Shown: in pieces, positions 16,380-24,628 of the stretch
How the letters are laid out: each line of letters starts with the position of its first letter
Position numbering within the stretch: the stretch's first letter is position 1
Origin: Salana multivorans
Lineage (GTDB): Bacteria; Actinomycetota; Actinomycetes; Actinomycetales; Beutenbergiaceae
DNA length: 64,000 nucleotides
Reading direction: 5' to 3'
NCBI RefSeq assembly: GCF_003751805.1
Contig: NZ_RKHQ01000001.1
Span: 1,798,001-1,862,000 of the forward strand
Translations under genes and position numbers: made by a program
The notes under the pieces: model-generated
Databases searched by the model: none
The model's input: the letters and a program-made list of their open reading frames with translations, nothing else
What the model was told of the DNA's origin: nothing

Positions 16380-18422
16380 TCAGTAGATCGCGCGCCCCGT
16401 CGCGTCCGGGATGCCGGAGGCCCGGTGGAAGTACGTGCGGAGCTGGTCGCGCCACTCCACCGCGCTGCGCCGCTGCTCGGCCAGGCGCTCGCGGACCCGC
16501 GCGTCGTACGCCTCGGGGACGGCCGTCCCGACGAGGTCGGCGAGCGACGCCCACGCGCCCTCGACGTCGTCGAGCTGCTCGACGGCGTCGGCGCGCGAGT
16601 CGTAGACGTGCTGCACGACCGTGCTCCCGGAGTGCAGCACGTGCGTGTAGGGGACGTGGTGGAAGAACAGCAGCAGCTCGTCCGGGCAGGTCTCGAGCGA
16701 CTCGTACGTCTCGCGCCACGGTGACGGGTACTGGCCGGTGTACCCGGTCCCGGTCGCGACGGTCCGGTCGACGCCGATCCCGTCGCGGTCGGCGAAGTGG
16801 TAGGTCCCCCACGGCGAGTACTCGTACCCCTCGACCGACGGCCCGTAGTGGACGCCCGGCGTCACCATGAAGCCGATCCCGAGCGGAGCCGTGTACGCCT
16901 CGTACCGCGCGAGCGAGTCGTCCATCATCGCGTGCAGCGCCGCGGCGATCCGGGTGAGCGCGGCGTCGTCGGCGCCCGCGAACGTGAGCGCGACCCACTC
17001 GTCGAGGATCTCCTCCGCCGTGAGCGAGGAGTCCCAGGCCAGCCGCCCGAACGCGTAGAGGTTCGCCTGCGCGAGGGGGTGCCCGGTCCAGAACGCGTCC
17101 GTCCCGACGTTCGACACCGCCGCGAGGCCGCCGGCCGGCTGCGGCCGGTCCGGGGAGGTCTCGCCCGCCGCGAGCTGGGCGACGGTGTGCTCTCCGTCGA
17201 GCCGGAAGCCCAGGTACTCCCGCCAGGCCGGTGCGAGATAGGCGACGTGGCGCTGCTGCCCGGTGTACTCCTGCGTGACCTGGAGCTCGACCGCGACCCG
17301 CGTGCGGGGCATCGCCGCGATGACCGGCGAGACCGGCTCCCGGACCTGGAAGTCCATCGGACCGTGCTTGACCTGGAGGACGACGTTCTCGGCGAACCGG
17401 CCGTCGAGCGGGGCGAAGTGGTCGTGGGCCGCGCGGGCCCGGTCGGTCGAGCGGTCCCGCCAGTCCTGCCGGTGGTCGTAGACGAAGGCCCGCCACACGA
17501 CGGTGCCGCCGTGCGGACGCAGCGCCTCGGCGAGCAGGTTCGCGCCGTCGGCGTGCGTGCGGCCGTAGGCGAACGGCCCCGGCTGTCCCTCGGAGTCCGC
17601 CTTGACGACGTAGCCGCCGAAGTCCGGGATGGTCGCGTAGACGCGGTCGGTCGCCTGCCGCCACCACGCCCGCACGTCCTCGTCCAGCGGGTCGTTCGTC
17701 GCCAGGTGACCGAGCAGCCGGGGCGAGCCGAACGACACCGACAGGTAGGTGACCATGCCGTAGGCGCGGAACACGTCGGCCAGGCGGGCGACGTCCGCGA
17801 GGTCGTCCGTGAGCAGGTGCGCCTCGCGCTCGTGCACGTTGACGTTGTTCACCGCGACCGCGTCGATCCCGATCGAGGCGAGCAGCCGGGCGTACTCGTG
17901 CACGCGGGCGAGGTCGTCGCGGACGCGGCCAGCCTCGAAGAAGAGCGAGCCGCCGGCGTAGCCGCGCTCGACCTGCCCCATGACGGGGTGGACCTCCATG
18001 TTGTCCCAGTGGTCCAGCATCCGCCGCGGCTGTTCCGGCGCGTCGATGCTCACCCCGTCCGGCGTGCTCCGGCCCGCGAGCCGGGCGCGCGCCGCCGTCC
18101 GCGCCGCGGCGTACAGGCCGCGCAGCGCCGCGGCGCCGTCGTGACCGACGACGACGAGCCGCCCGCCGGTCCGGACGGTGACGGCGCCCCGCGGCGGCGG
18201 CGCGGGCAGCTCGGCCAGGCCGAGGTCGTCGGCGCAGGCGTCGCCGGTGGCGACGACGACGTCCGCCTCCCGCGCCGGCGCCGGCCGGGCGCCGGCGAGC
18301 TCGCGGCGCGCGGTGTCGAGGCAGGGCCCGTCCCCGACGACGGCGGCCGTGCCGGACGTCAGGGGCGCCAGCGCCTCGGGCGGCAGCCAGGCGGGGTGGA
18401 CACGGGACGGGGTGGAACTCAC
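16380..18422 (-). CDS. aguA: GH67 alpha-glucuronidase
   Basis: This 680-residue protein cleaves (4-O-methyl-)glucuronic acid from the non-reducing end of aldouronic acids derived from xylan. The central barrel carries KADSEGQPGPFAYGRTH (acid Glu in the SEGQPGP motif) and the paired carboxylates of the family in GPMDFQVREPVSP and VELQVTQEY. The N-terminal domain is the usual hexosaminidase-like fold and the C-terminus is helical. There is no signal peptide, as is typical of GH67, so it acts on imported aldouronates. The GTG at 18422 follows GAGGAG. It is downstream of the serine hydrolase at 18489 and is the clearest evidence that this locus deals with glucuronoxylan. Confidence 0.93.
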   Translation of the reverse strand: MSSTPSRVHPAWLPPEALAPLTSGTAAVVGDGPCLDTARRELAGARPAPAREADVVVATGDACADDLGLAELPAPPPRGAVTVRTGGRLVVVGHDGAAALRGLYAAARTAARARLAGRSTPDGVSIDAPEQPRRMLDHWDNMEVHPVMGQVERGYAGGSLFFEAGRVRDDLARVHEYARLLASIGIDAVAVNNVNVHEREAHLLTDDLADVARLADVFRAYGMVTYLSVSFGSPRLLGHLATNDPLDEDVRAWWRQATDRVYATIPDFGGYVVKADSEGQPGPFAYGRTHADGANLLAEALRPHGGTVVWRAFVYDHRQDWRDRSTDRARAAHDHFAPLDGRFAENVVLQVKHGPMDFQVREPVSPVIAAMPRTRVAVELQVTQEYTGQQRHVAYLAPAWREYLGFRLDGEHTVAQLAAGETSPDRPQPAGGLAAVSNVGTDAFWTGHPLAQANLYAFGRLAWDSSLTAEEILDEWVALTFAGADDAALTRIAAALHAMMDDSLARYEAYTAPLGIGFMVTPGVHYGPSVEGYEYSPWGTYHFADRDGIGVDRTVATGTGYTGQYPSPWRETYESLETCPDELLLFFHHVPYTHVLHSGSTVVQHVYDSRADAVEQLDDVEGAWASLADLVGTAVPEAYDARVRERLAEQRRSAVEWRDQLRTYFHRASGIPDATGRAIY

Positions 18423-18488
18423 GGGACGTGCTCCTCGGTCGAACTCGCGGTGCGGGTGGGTCGTGCTCGGTGTGGGGGTCGGTCGGGC

Positions 18489-20072
18489 TCACGCCGGGGC
18501 GGCGCCATCGGAGAGCCAGCGCGGCGTGAGCAGCGTGGCGAGCTCGGGTCGCCACAGCGGCGCCGTGTGCCAGCTCGCGGTGAGGTCGCCGGCGGCGCCG
18601 CGCTCGAGGACGATCCGGTGCGGCGTCGTCGGCACGACGACGTGGACGCGGACCGAGCCGTCAGCTCGCCGCTCGCCCCGCACCGCCAGCGCGAGGCTGT
18701 CGGCCGCGGCGCCCGGCGTCGCGCTCGCCCGGGTCGCCGGACCCTCGGCCCCCTGGGCGGCACCCGCCGCGCCGACGCCATCGGCGTCCGGTCCGGCGGC
18801 GGCCCCGACGACCGTGTGCGCCCACCGGTCGGCGGGCACGCGGACCCGCGCCGCGGCGTGCCCGGCGGCCGGCAGCGCGAGCTCCCAGACGGCGTCGGCG
18901 CCCCCCTCGGCCCCGCCCCCCTCGGCGAGGTCGGTGAGCGTCCAGCCGGTGACGTCGAGCGCACCGTCGGCCGGGAACGTCAGCGCGTCCCGGTCCGCCC
19001 ACGAGTCGAGCGCGAGCACGAGCGGGGGCTCGGCGCCCTGCGCCGCGTCGCGCGGCGCCTCGCCCGCCGCGTCGCGCGGCGCGTCGCCCGTGGCGTCGCC
19101 AGCCCCCCGCTCGGGGCCCGGCGCGTCGCCCGTCACCGGGACGGACTCGACGAACCGCCAGAGCAGGTCGAGCGTCGCCTGCGTCGTCGTGGTCGCCCCC
19201 TGGTAGGAGATGACGAGGTCGCGGTCGGGGACGACGAGCACGAACTGCCCGTACGCGCCGTCGAGCCGGTACCCGTGCCGGCTGCGCCAGACCTGGAAGC
19301 CGTAGCCGAGCGCCCAGTCGTCGTCGTGGGTGTCCGGCTCGCCGCCGAGATCGAGGTCCGCGTTCTGCGCGTCGGCGGCCGGCTCGACCGTCGGCACCTG
19401 CGCCCGGCGCAGCTCCGCCAGGTAGTCGGCGGACAGCAGCTCTCGCCCGTCCCACACGCCGTCGCCGAGCAGCAGGCGGCCGATCCGGGCGAGGTCGGTC
19501 GCGCGGACGTGCAGTCCGGAGAACCCCTGCTGCACGCCACCGAGCGTGCGCCACCAGACCGGTTCGACCCCCACCGGGTCGAGGACGCGCGGTCGCAGCA
19601 GGTCGGTGAGCTCGCCGCCCGTGACCGCCCGGACGATCGCGCCGAGCAGGAAGCTCGCGGGGGAGTTGTAGGCGAACGTGCCGCGCGGCAGCTCCGGCGC
19701 CGTCGCGAGGAACGCGCGCGCGTCGAACGGCAGGTCGAGGGTCTGCTCGCGCGAGTGGCCGGTGCTCATGGTGAGCAGGTCGCGCACCGTCCAGCCGTAC
19801 GGGTTGGGGGCGTCGAGGTAGGTGTCGACGGGGGCGTCGACGTCGACCAGCCCGTCGGCCACGAGGCAGCCGATGGCGAGCGACGTGAACGTCTTCGACA
19901 CCGAGTAGACGAGCGCCGGACGGTCGATCCGGTACGGGGCCCAGGACCCCCGCAGCAGCTCGCGGCCGCGGTGCAGGACGAGGAGCGCGTGCGGGTCGAG
20001 GCCGGCCGGACCGAGGTCCGCGGCGAGCTTGCGCAGTGCGATGGCGGGGGTGGCGATGGGGTCGTCGTCCAT
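18489..20072 (-). CDS. Beta-lactamase-fold serine hydrolase with C-terminal extension, candidate esterase
   Basis: Residues 1-300 of this 527-residue protein have the class C beta-lactamase / family VIII esterase fold: Ser57-x-x-Lys60 in YSVSKTF is the nucleophile pair and Tyr135-Asn-Ser is the second active-site motif. A linker of repeated acidic/Ala/Arg phrases (GDAPRDAAGEAPRDAA) follows at about 310-345. A beta-rich C-terminal domain of about 180 residues comes next that I do not recognise. No signal peptide is visible. It is upstream of GH67 on the same strand and divergent from the GH3-importer operon, so it may remove an ester (acetyl or similar) from xylo-oligosaccharides. The specific function is inference; a penicillin-binding or generic role is possible. 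Confidence 0.75.
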   Translation of the reverse strand: MDDDPIATPAIALRKLAADLGPAGLDPHALLVLHRGRELLRGSWAPYRIDRPALVYSVSKTFTSLAIGCLVADGLVDVDAPVDTYLDAPNPYGWTVRDLLTMSTGHSREQTLDLPFDARAFLATAPELPRGTFAYNSPASFLLGAIVRAVTGGELTDLLRPRVLDPVGVEPVWWRTLGGVQQGFSGLHVRATDLARIGRLLLGDGVWDGRELLSADYLAELRRAQVPTVEPAADAQNADLDLGGEPDTHDDDWALGYGFQVWRSRHGYRLDGAYGQFVLVVPDRDLVISYQGATTTTQATLDLLWRFVESVPVTGDAPGPERGAGDATGDAPRDAAGEAPRDAAQGAEPPLVLALDSWADRDALTFPADGALDVTGWTLTDLAEGGGAEGGADAVWELALPAAGHAAARVRVPADRWAHTVVGAAAGPDADGVGAAGAAQGAEGPATRASATPGAAADSLALAVRGERRADGSVRVHVVVPTTPHRIVLERGAAGDLTASWHTAPLWRPELATLLTPRWLSDGAAPA

Positions 20073-20086
20073 GACGGTTCCACTCT

Positions 20087-20100
20087 CTCGAAACTATCGG
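20087..20100. promoter_or_regulatory. Candidate regulatory motif CTCGAAACTATCGG before the serine hydrolase
   Basis: On the minus strand this reads CCGATAGTTTCGAG, 15 bases upstream of the start codon. It matches 13 of 14 bases of the motif at 32131 upstream of the LacI gene at 30980, suggesting a shared regulator for the xylan locus. Confidence 0.45.
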
Positions 20101-20173
20101 TCCGGCGATGCGCGGCGGCGCGTCGCGGTCGGAATCGTGATCTAGCCGTGATCTTGCAGGCCGTGTCGGCCCC

Positions 20174-20203
20174 TTGACAACTTACATACTAGTTCCCTAA
20201 CCT
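20174..20203 (+). promoter_or_regulatory. Promoter of the GH3-CUT1 operon
   Basis: TTGACA (20174-20179) and TAACCT (20198-20203) are 18 bases apart in the 194-bp divergent intergenic region. The inverted repeat at 20221 lies just downstream of the expected transcription start. Confidence 0.6.
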
Positions 20204-20220
20204 CCGAAATCAGCAGGTAG

Positions 20221-20242
20221 CGAAACTACGTCGATACTTTCG
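20221..20242. promoter_or_regulatory. Inverted repeat CGAAACTA / TACTTTCG, candidate operator
   Basis: Two 8-base half-sites with one mismatch face each other across six bases, about 10 bases after the predicted transcription start of the GH3 operon. The half-site TAGTTTCG recurs at 20087-20100. Confidence 0.5.
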
Positions 20243-20266
20243 ACCCACGAGGGAGTGGACGGCAGG

Positions 20267-22612
20267 ATGATGGACGAGGAACGAGCCCCCGGGTTCGTGA
20301 CCGGGCCGTGGCACGACGTCACGGCCACGCCCGACCAGCGCGCCCGCGCGCTCGTCGCGGCGATGACGCTGGAGGAGAAGCTCGCGCAGCTCGTCGGCCT
20401 GTGGGTCGGGGCGGATGCCTCCGGTGAGGACGTCGCACCCCACCAGGGTGACATGACGGAGAACGGCCCGTCCTTCGGCGACGCGATCGTCGACGGTCTG
20501 GGGCAGCTCACCCGCCCGTTCGGCACCGCCCCCGTCGACCCCGTCCTCGGCGCCCGCTCGCTCGCCCGGGCGCAGGAGTCCGTCCGGGCCGCCAGCCGGT
20601 TCGGCATCCCGGCGCAGGTGCACGAGGAGTGTCTGGCCGGGTTCGCCGCCTGGGGCGCGACGGCGTACCCGATCCCGCTGTCCTGGGGCGCGACGTTCGA
20701 CCCCGAGCTGGTCGAGGACATGGCGGCACGGATCGGTCGGGCGATGCGCTCGGTCGGGGTGCACCAGGGGCTCGCGCCCGTCCTCGACGTCGTGCGCGAC
20801 TACCGGTGGGGGCGCGTGGAGGAGACGATCGGCGAGGACCCCCACCTCGTCGCGACCATCGCCTCGGCCTACGTGCACGGGCTGGAGAGCACCGGCGTCG
20901 TGGCGACGCTCAAGCACTTTGCGGGCTACTCGGGGTCGCGGGCGGGGCGTAACCATGCGCCGGTCTCGGCGGGGCCGAGGGAGCTGGCGGAGGTGTTCTA
21001 CCCGCCGTTCGAGATGGCGTTGCGCGAGGGTGGGGCGCGGTCGGTGATGAACTCCTACGCCGAGGTCGACGGGGTCCCCGCGGCCGCCGACGAGGCGCGG
21101 CTCACCGGGCTCCTGCGCGAGCAGTGGGGCTTCGAGGGCGTCGTGGTCGCCGACTACTTCGCCGTCGCCTTCCTCCGCACGCTCCAGCGGGTGGCGGGGA
21201 GCGACGGCGAGGCCGCCGGCCTCGCGCTGCGCGCCGGGATCGACGTCGAGCTGCCCTCGCCCTTCGCCTACACCGGCCCGCTCGCGGCCGAGGTCCGCGC
21301 CGGGCGCGTGAGCGAGGAGCTGGTCGACCGCGCACTCGTCCGGGTGCTGCGGCAGAAGGCCGAGCTCGGCCTGCTCGACCCCGACTGGGCGCCCGCCTCG
21401 CCGGACGTCGTCGACCTCGACCCGCCCGCCGACCAGGAGCTGGCGCTCCGGCTCGCCCGCGAGGCCGTCGTCCTGCTCGACGCCGGCGACGTCCTCCCGC
21501 TGGCGCCGGGCGCTCGCCTCGCGGTCGTCGGCCCGCTCGCCGACGACCCGTTCGCCATGCTCGGCTGCTACTCCTTCCCGGCGCACGTCGGCGTCCACCA
21601 CCCCGAGGCCGGTCTCGGCATCGAGATCCCGTCGCTGCTGTCCGAGCTGACCGCCGTCCACGACGGGCCCGTGACCCACGCGCCCGGCTGCGACGTCCAG
21701 GCGCCCGGCCGCGACGGCTTCGAGCGCGCCGTCGAGCTGGCCCGGGACGCGGACGTCGCCGTCGTGGCGGTCGGCGACCGCGCCGGGCTGTTCGGCCGGG
21801 GCACGTCGGGCGAGGGGTGCGACGCCGCGGACCTGGCGCTGCCGGGGGAGCAGGCCGCGCTGGTCGAGGCGGTGCTCGCCACGGGCACCCCCGTCGTCCT
21901 CGTCGTCCTGTCCGGTCGTCCCTACGCCCTCGGCGCGTACGCCGGGCGGGCGGCGCTGGTCCAGACGTTCTTCCCCGGCGAGCGCGGCGGCCGGGCGATC
22001 GCCGAGGTCCTCGCGGGTGCCGTCAACCCGTCGGGACACCTGCCCGTGCAGGTCCCGCGCGAGCCCGGCGCCCAGCCCGGCACGTACCTCGCGCCGCCGC
22101 TCGGCCTGCGCACCGACGTCAGCAACCTCGACCCCACGCCCCTGTTCCCGTTCGGGTTCGGTCGGTCCTACGCCGAGCTCACCTGGGGCGAGGTGACGTG
22201 CGAGGCCATCCAGTGGTCGGTCTCCGGCGACGTCGAGGTCGGCGTCGAGCTCGCGAACGAGACCGAGCGCGAGGCCGCCGACGTCGTCCAGCTCTACCTG
22301 CACGATCCGGTCGCCCAGGTCACCCGACCCGACGTCCGGCTCGTCGGGTACCGGCGCGTGACGCTCGCCCCCGGCGAGCGCGCCCGCGTCACGTTCACGG
22401 TCCCCGCCGACGTCGCGTCCTTCCCGGGGCTCGCGGGGCACCGCATCGTGGAGCCGGGGGAGGTCGAGCTGCGTGTGGCTCGGTCCGCCGCCGACGTCCA
22501 CCACGCGATCCCACTCGTTCTCGTGGGTCCCGAGCGCCGGGTCGGGTTCGACCGGCGCCACCTGTCCACCTCCGCCGTCGCGGTCGATGCCGACCTCGGC
22601 GCGCGGGCATGA
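20267..22612 (+). CDS. GH3 glycoside hydrolase, probable beta-xylosidase or beta-glucosidase
   Basis: This 781-residue intracellular family 3 enzyme has the three usual parts: a TIM barrel (about 20-330), an alpha/beta sandwich (about 390-590, with FGRGTSGEGCDAADLALPG) and a C-terminal fibronectin-like domain. The nucleophile is Asp296 in VVVADYF. The substrate-loop phrase KHFAGYSGSRAGRNHAPV resembles actinobacterial BxlA-type beta-xylosidases, which together with GH67 and GH39 neighbours favours xylo-oligosaccharides; beta-glucosidase remains possible. There is no signal peptide. The start is uncertain among GTG 20255, ATG 20267 and ATG 20270; GAGGGAG at 20249-20255 best suits 20267. The next gene begins about 20 bases after its stop. 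Confidence 0.87.
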   Translation: MMDEERAPGFVTGPWHDVTATPDQRARALVAAMTLEEKLAQLVGLWVGADASGEDVAPHQGDMTENGPSFGDAIVDGLGQLTRPFGTAPVDPVLGARSLARAQESVRAASRFGIPAQVHEECLAGFAAWGATAYPIPLSWGATFDPELVEDMAARIGRAMRSVGVHQGLAPVLDVVRDYRWGRVEETIGEDPHLVATIASAYVHGLESTGVVATLKHFAGYSGSRAGRNHAPVSAGPRELAEVFYPPFEMALREGGARSVMNSYAEVDGVPAAADEARLTGLLREQWGFEGVVVADYFAVAFLRTLQRVAGSDGEAAGLALRAGIDVELPSPFAYTGPLAAEVRAGRVSEELVDRALVRVLRQKAELGLLDPDWAPASPDVVDLDPPADQELALRLAREAVVLLDAGDVLPLAPGARLAVVGPLADDPFAMLGCYSFPAHVGVHHPEAGLGIEIPSLLSELTAVHDGPVTHAPGCDVQAPGRDGFERAVELARDADVAVVAVGDRAGLFGRGTSGEGCDAADLALPGEQAALVEAVLATGTPVVLVVLSGRPYALGAYAGRAALVQTFFPGERGGRAIAEVLAGAVNPSGHLPVQVPREPGAQPGTYLAPPLGLRTDVSNLDPTPLFPFGFGRSYAELTWGEVTCEAIQWSVSGDVEVGVELANETEREAADVVQLYLHDPVAQVTRPDVRLVGYRRVTLAPGERARVTFTVPADVASFPGLAGHRIVEPGEVELRVARSAADVHHAIPLVLVGPERRVGFDRRHLSTSAVAVDADLGARA

Positions 22613-22632
22613 CACAAGGAGGTGAGTCCCGC

Positions 22633-23616
22633 ATGACCACAACGGAGGATCCGCCCGCGCGCACGGCGCGAGCGGCTCGAACGGCGCGGTCGGTCGATGT
22701 CGACCGAGCGCGCAAGAACGGCTGGGGCAGCGCCCTGCGCCGTGACTGGCGGCTCTACACGTTCCTCGTCGTCCCCCTCGTCTTCCTCCTGATCTTCCGG
22801 TACCTGCCGATGGCGGGGAACGTCATCGCGTTCCGCCGGTTCCGCCCCGGCGGGTCGATCTTCGGGGACGAGTGGGTCGGGCTGTACTACTTCGAGCAGT
22901 TCATCCACAACCAGCAGTTCTGGCAGGTGTTCTGGAACACCGTCATCCTCGGCGGGCTGTCGCTCCTCGTCTGCTTCCCGCTGCCGATCGTGCTCGCCCT
23001 GCTGCTCAACGAGCTGCGGTCGCGGCGGTTCAAGCGGATCGTCCAGACGGTCTCCTACCTGCCGCACTTCATGTCGATCGTCATCGTCGTCGGCATCGTC
23101 TTCCAGCTCACGTCGATCGACGGGACGGTCAACCAGATCATCCGGGCGGTCGGCGGGGACGCGATCCCGTTCATGCAGCTGCCCGAGTGGTTCCGGACGA
23201 TCTACGTGTCCTCCGAGGTGTGGCAGACGGTCGGCTGGGGGACCATCCTCTACCTGGCCGCGCTCACCACCGTCGACGAGCAGCTCTACGAGGCCGCCCG
23301 GATCGACGGCGCCAACCGGTGGAAGCAGACCTGGCACATCACCCTGCCCGGCATCCGCCCGACCATGATGGTGCTGCTCATCCTCAACATCGGGTCCTTC
23401 ATGGCGGTCGGGTTCGAGAAGGTGCTGCTCCTGCAGAACCCGCTCATCTACTCCACCGGCGACGTCATCTCGACGTACCTCTACCGCGTCGGCATCCAGT
23501 CGGCGCAGTTCTCCTACGGGACCGCGATCGGCCTGTTCGAGGCGCTCATCGGCCTGACCCTCGTCCTCTCCGCGAACTTCTTCTCGCGCAAGATGGTTGG
23601 AGCATCGCTGTGGTGA
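22633..23616 (+). CDS. CUT1 ABC transporter permease, LplB-like
   Basis: This 327-residue permease has six predicted transmembrane segments starting at WRLYTFLVVPLVFLLIF and the ABC-permease EAA loop EAARIDGANRWKQTWHITLPG. The sequence style (FRYLPMAGNVIAF, YLPHFMSIVIVVGIVFQL) matches the LplB/YtcP-associated oligosaccharide permeases. The ATG at 22633 has AAGGAGG ten bases upstream, better than an ATG 24 bases earlier that overlaps the GH3 stop. It pairs with the permease at 23613 and the receptor at 24629. No ATPase gene is nearby, so the system probably uses a shared MsiK-type ATPase encoded elsewhere (inference from known actinobacterial CUT1 systems). Confidence 0.92.
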   Translation: MTTTEDPPARTARAARTARSVDVDRARKNGWGSALRRDWRLYTFLVVPLVFLLIFRYLPMAGNVIAFRRFRPGGSIFGDEWVGLYYFEQFIHNQQFWQVFWNTVILGGLSLLVCFPLPIVLALLLNELRSRRFKRIVQTVSYLPHFMSIVIVVGIVFQLTSIDGTVNQIIRAVGGDAIPFMQLPEWFRTIYVSSEVWQTVGWGTILYLAALTTVDEQLYEAARIDGANRWKQTWHITLPGIRPTMMVLLILNIGSFMAVGFEKVLLLQNPLIYSTGDVISTYLYRVGIQSAQFSYGTAIGLFEALIGLTLVLSANFFSRKMVGASLW

Positions 23617-24548
23617 CCGATCCCCTCGCCGTCGCGCCGGACATCGCGGCCGTCCGGACCCAGGGCGGCGCCGTCAGGGACACCCCCGGCTACCGCGCGT
23701 TCCGCGTGGTCAACGTCGCCGTCCTGCTCCTCGTCTGCGTCGTGACGCTCTACCCGTTCGTCAACCTCGTCGCCAAGGCGTTCTCCTCGGAGGGCTACAT
23801 CGCCGCCGGCCAGGTGAACCTGTGGCCGCGCGGGTTCAACACCACGACGTTCCAGGCCGTCATGGGCGACCCGATGTTCTGGACGAACTACAAGAACACG
23901 CTCGTCTACACGGTCGTCGGGACCATCATCGCGATGCTGCTGACGACGACCTACGCGTACGCCATCAGCCGGCCCCGCCTCAAGGGCCGGACGTTCTTCA
24001 TCGGCCTCGCGGTGTTCACGATGTTCTTCGGCGGCGGGCTCATCCCGAACTACATCCTCATCGCGAACTTCCTCGGCTGGCGCAACTCGATGTGGGCGGT
24101 CGTGGTGCCGGGGGCGCTGTCGGTCTTCAACCTGCTCGTCATGAAGTCCTTCTTCGAGAACTTCCCCGCGGAGCTGGAGGAGGCCGCCGCCATCGACGGG
24201 CTCACCACCTACGGGATCTTCGGCCGCGTCGTCATCCCGCTCTCGAAGGCCGTGCTCGCGACGATGACGCTCTTCTACGCGGTCGGCCTGTGGAACTCCT
24301 GGTTCAGCGCCTACCTCTACATGGACCGCAAGGAGCTCTTCCCGGTCACGGTCTACCTGCGCAACCTCATCGCCGCGGCGACGGGCGCGCAGGAGGTCAC
24401 CGGCGGCGCCGGGGCCGACGCCGTGCAGATCGGCGCCAACATCCAGTCGGTCACCATGCTCCTCACGGTGCTGCCGATCATCTGCTTCTACCCCTTCATC
24501 CAGAAGTACTTCGTCTCGGGCGTGATGCTCGGCTCCGTCAAGGGCTGA
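23613..24548 (+). CDS. CUT1 ABC transporter permease, LplC/YtcP-like
   Basis: This 311-residue second permease subunit begins with a GTG overlapping the previous stop codon (GTGA); an adjacent in-frame GTG three bases earlier is equally possible. It has six hydrophobic segments and the EAA motif LEEAAAIDGLTTYGIFGRVVIPL. The insertion between the last helices (TGAQEVTGGAGADAVQIGAN) is common in LplC/YtcP proteins. It would form the channel heterodimer for import of xylan-derived oligosaccharides. Confidence 0.92.
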   Translation: MTDPLAVAPDIAAVRTQGGAVRDTPGYRAFRVVNVAVLLLVCVVTLYPFVNLVAKAFSSEGYIAAGQVNLWPRGFNTTTFQAVMGDPMFWTNYKNTLVYTVVGTIIAMLLTTTYAYAISRPRLKGRTFFIGLAVFTMFFGGGLIPNYILIANFLGWRNSMWAVVVPGALSVFNLLVMKSFFENFPAELEEAAAIDGLTTYGIFGRVVIPLSKAVLATMTLFYAVGLWNSWFSAYLYMDRKELFPVTVYLRNLIAAATGAQEVTGGAGADAVQIGANIQSVTMLLTVLPIICFYPFIQKYFVSGVMLGSVKG

Positions 24549-24628
24549 CCGACGCGCGCCCCCGGGGCGTCCCTCACCACGGTGTCCACCAGATCGTCGA
24601 ACGACGGCGTTCACAGAAGGAGATTCAC

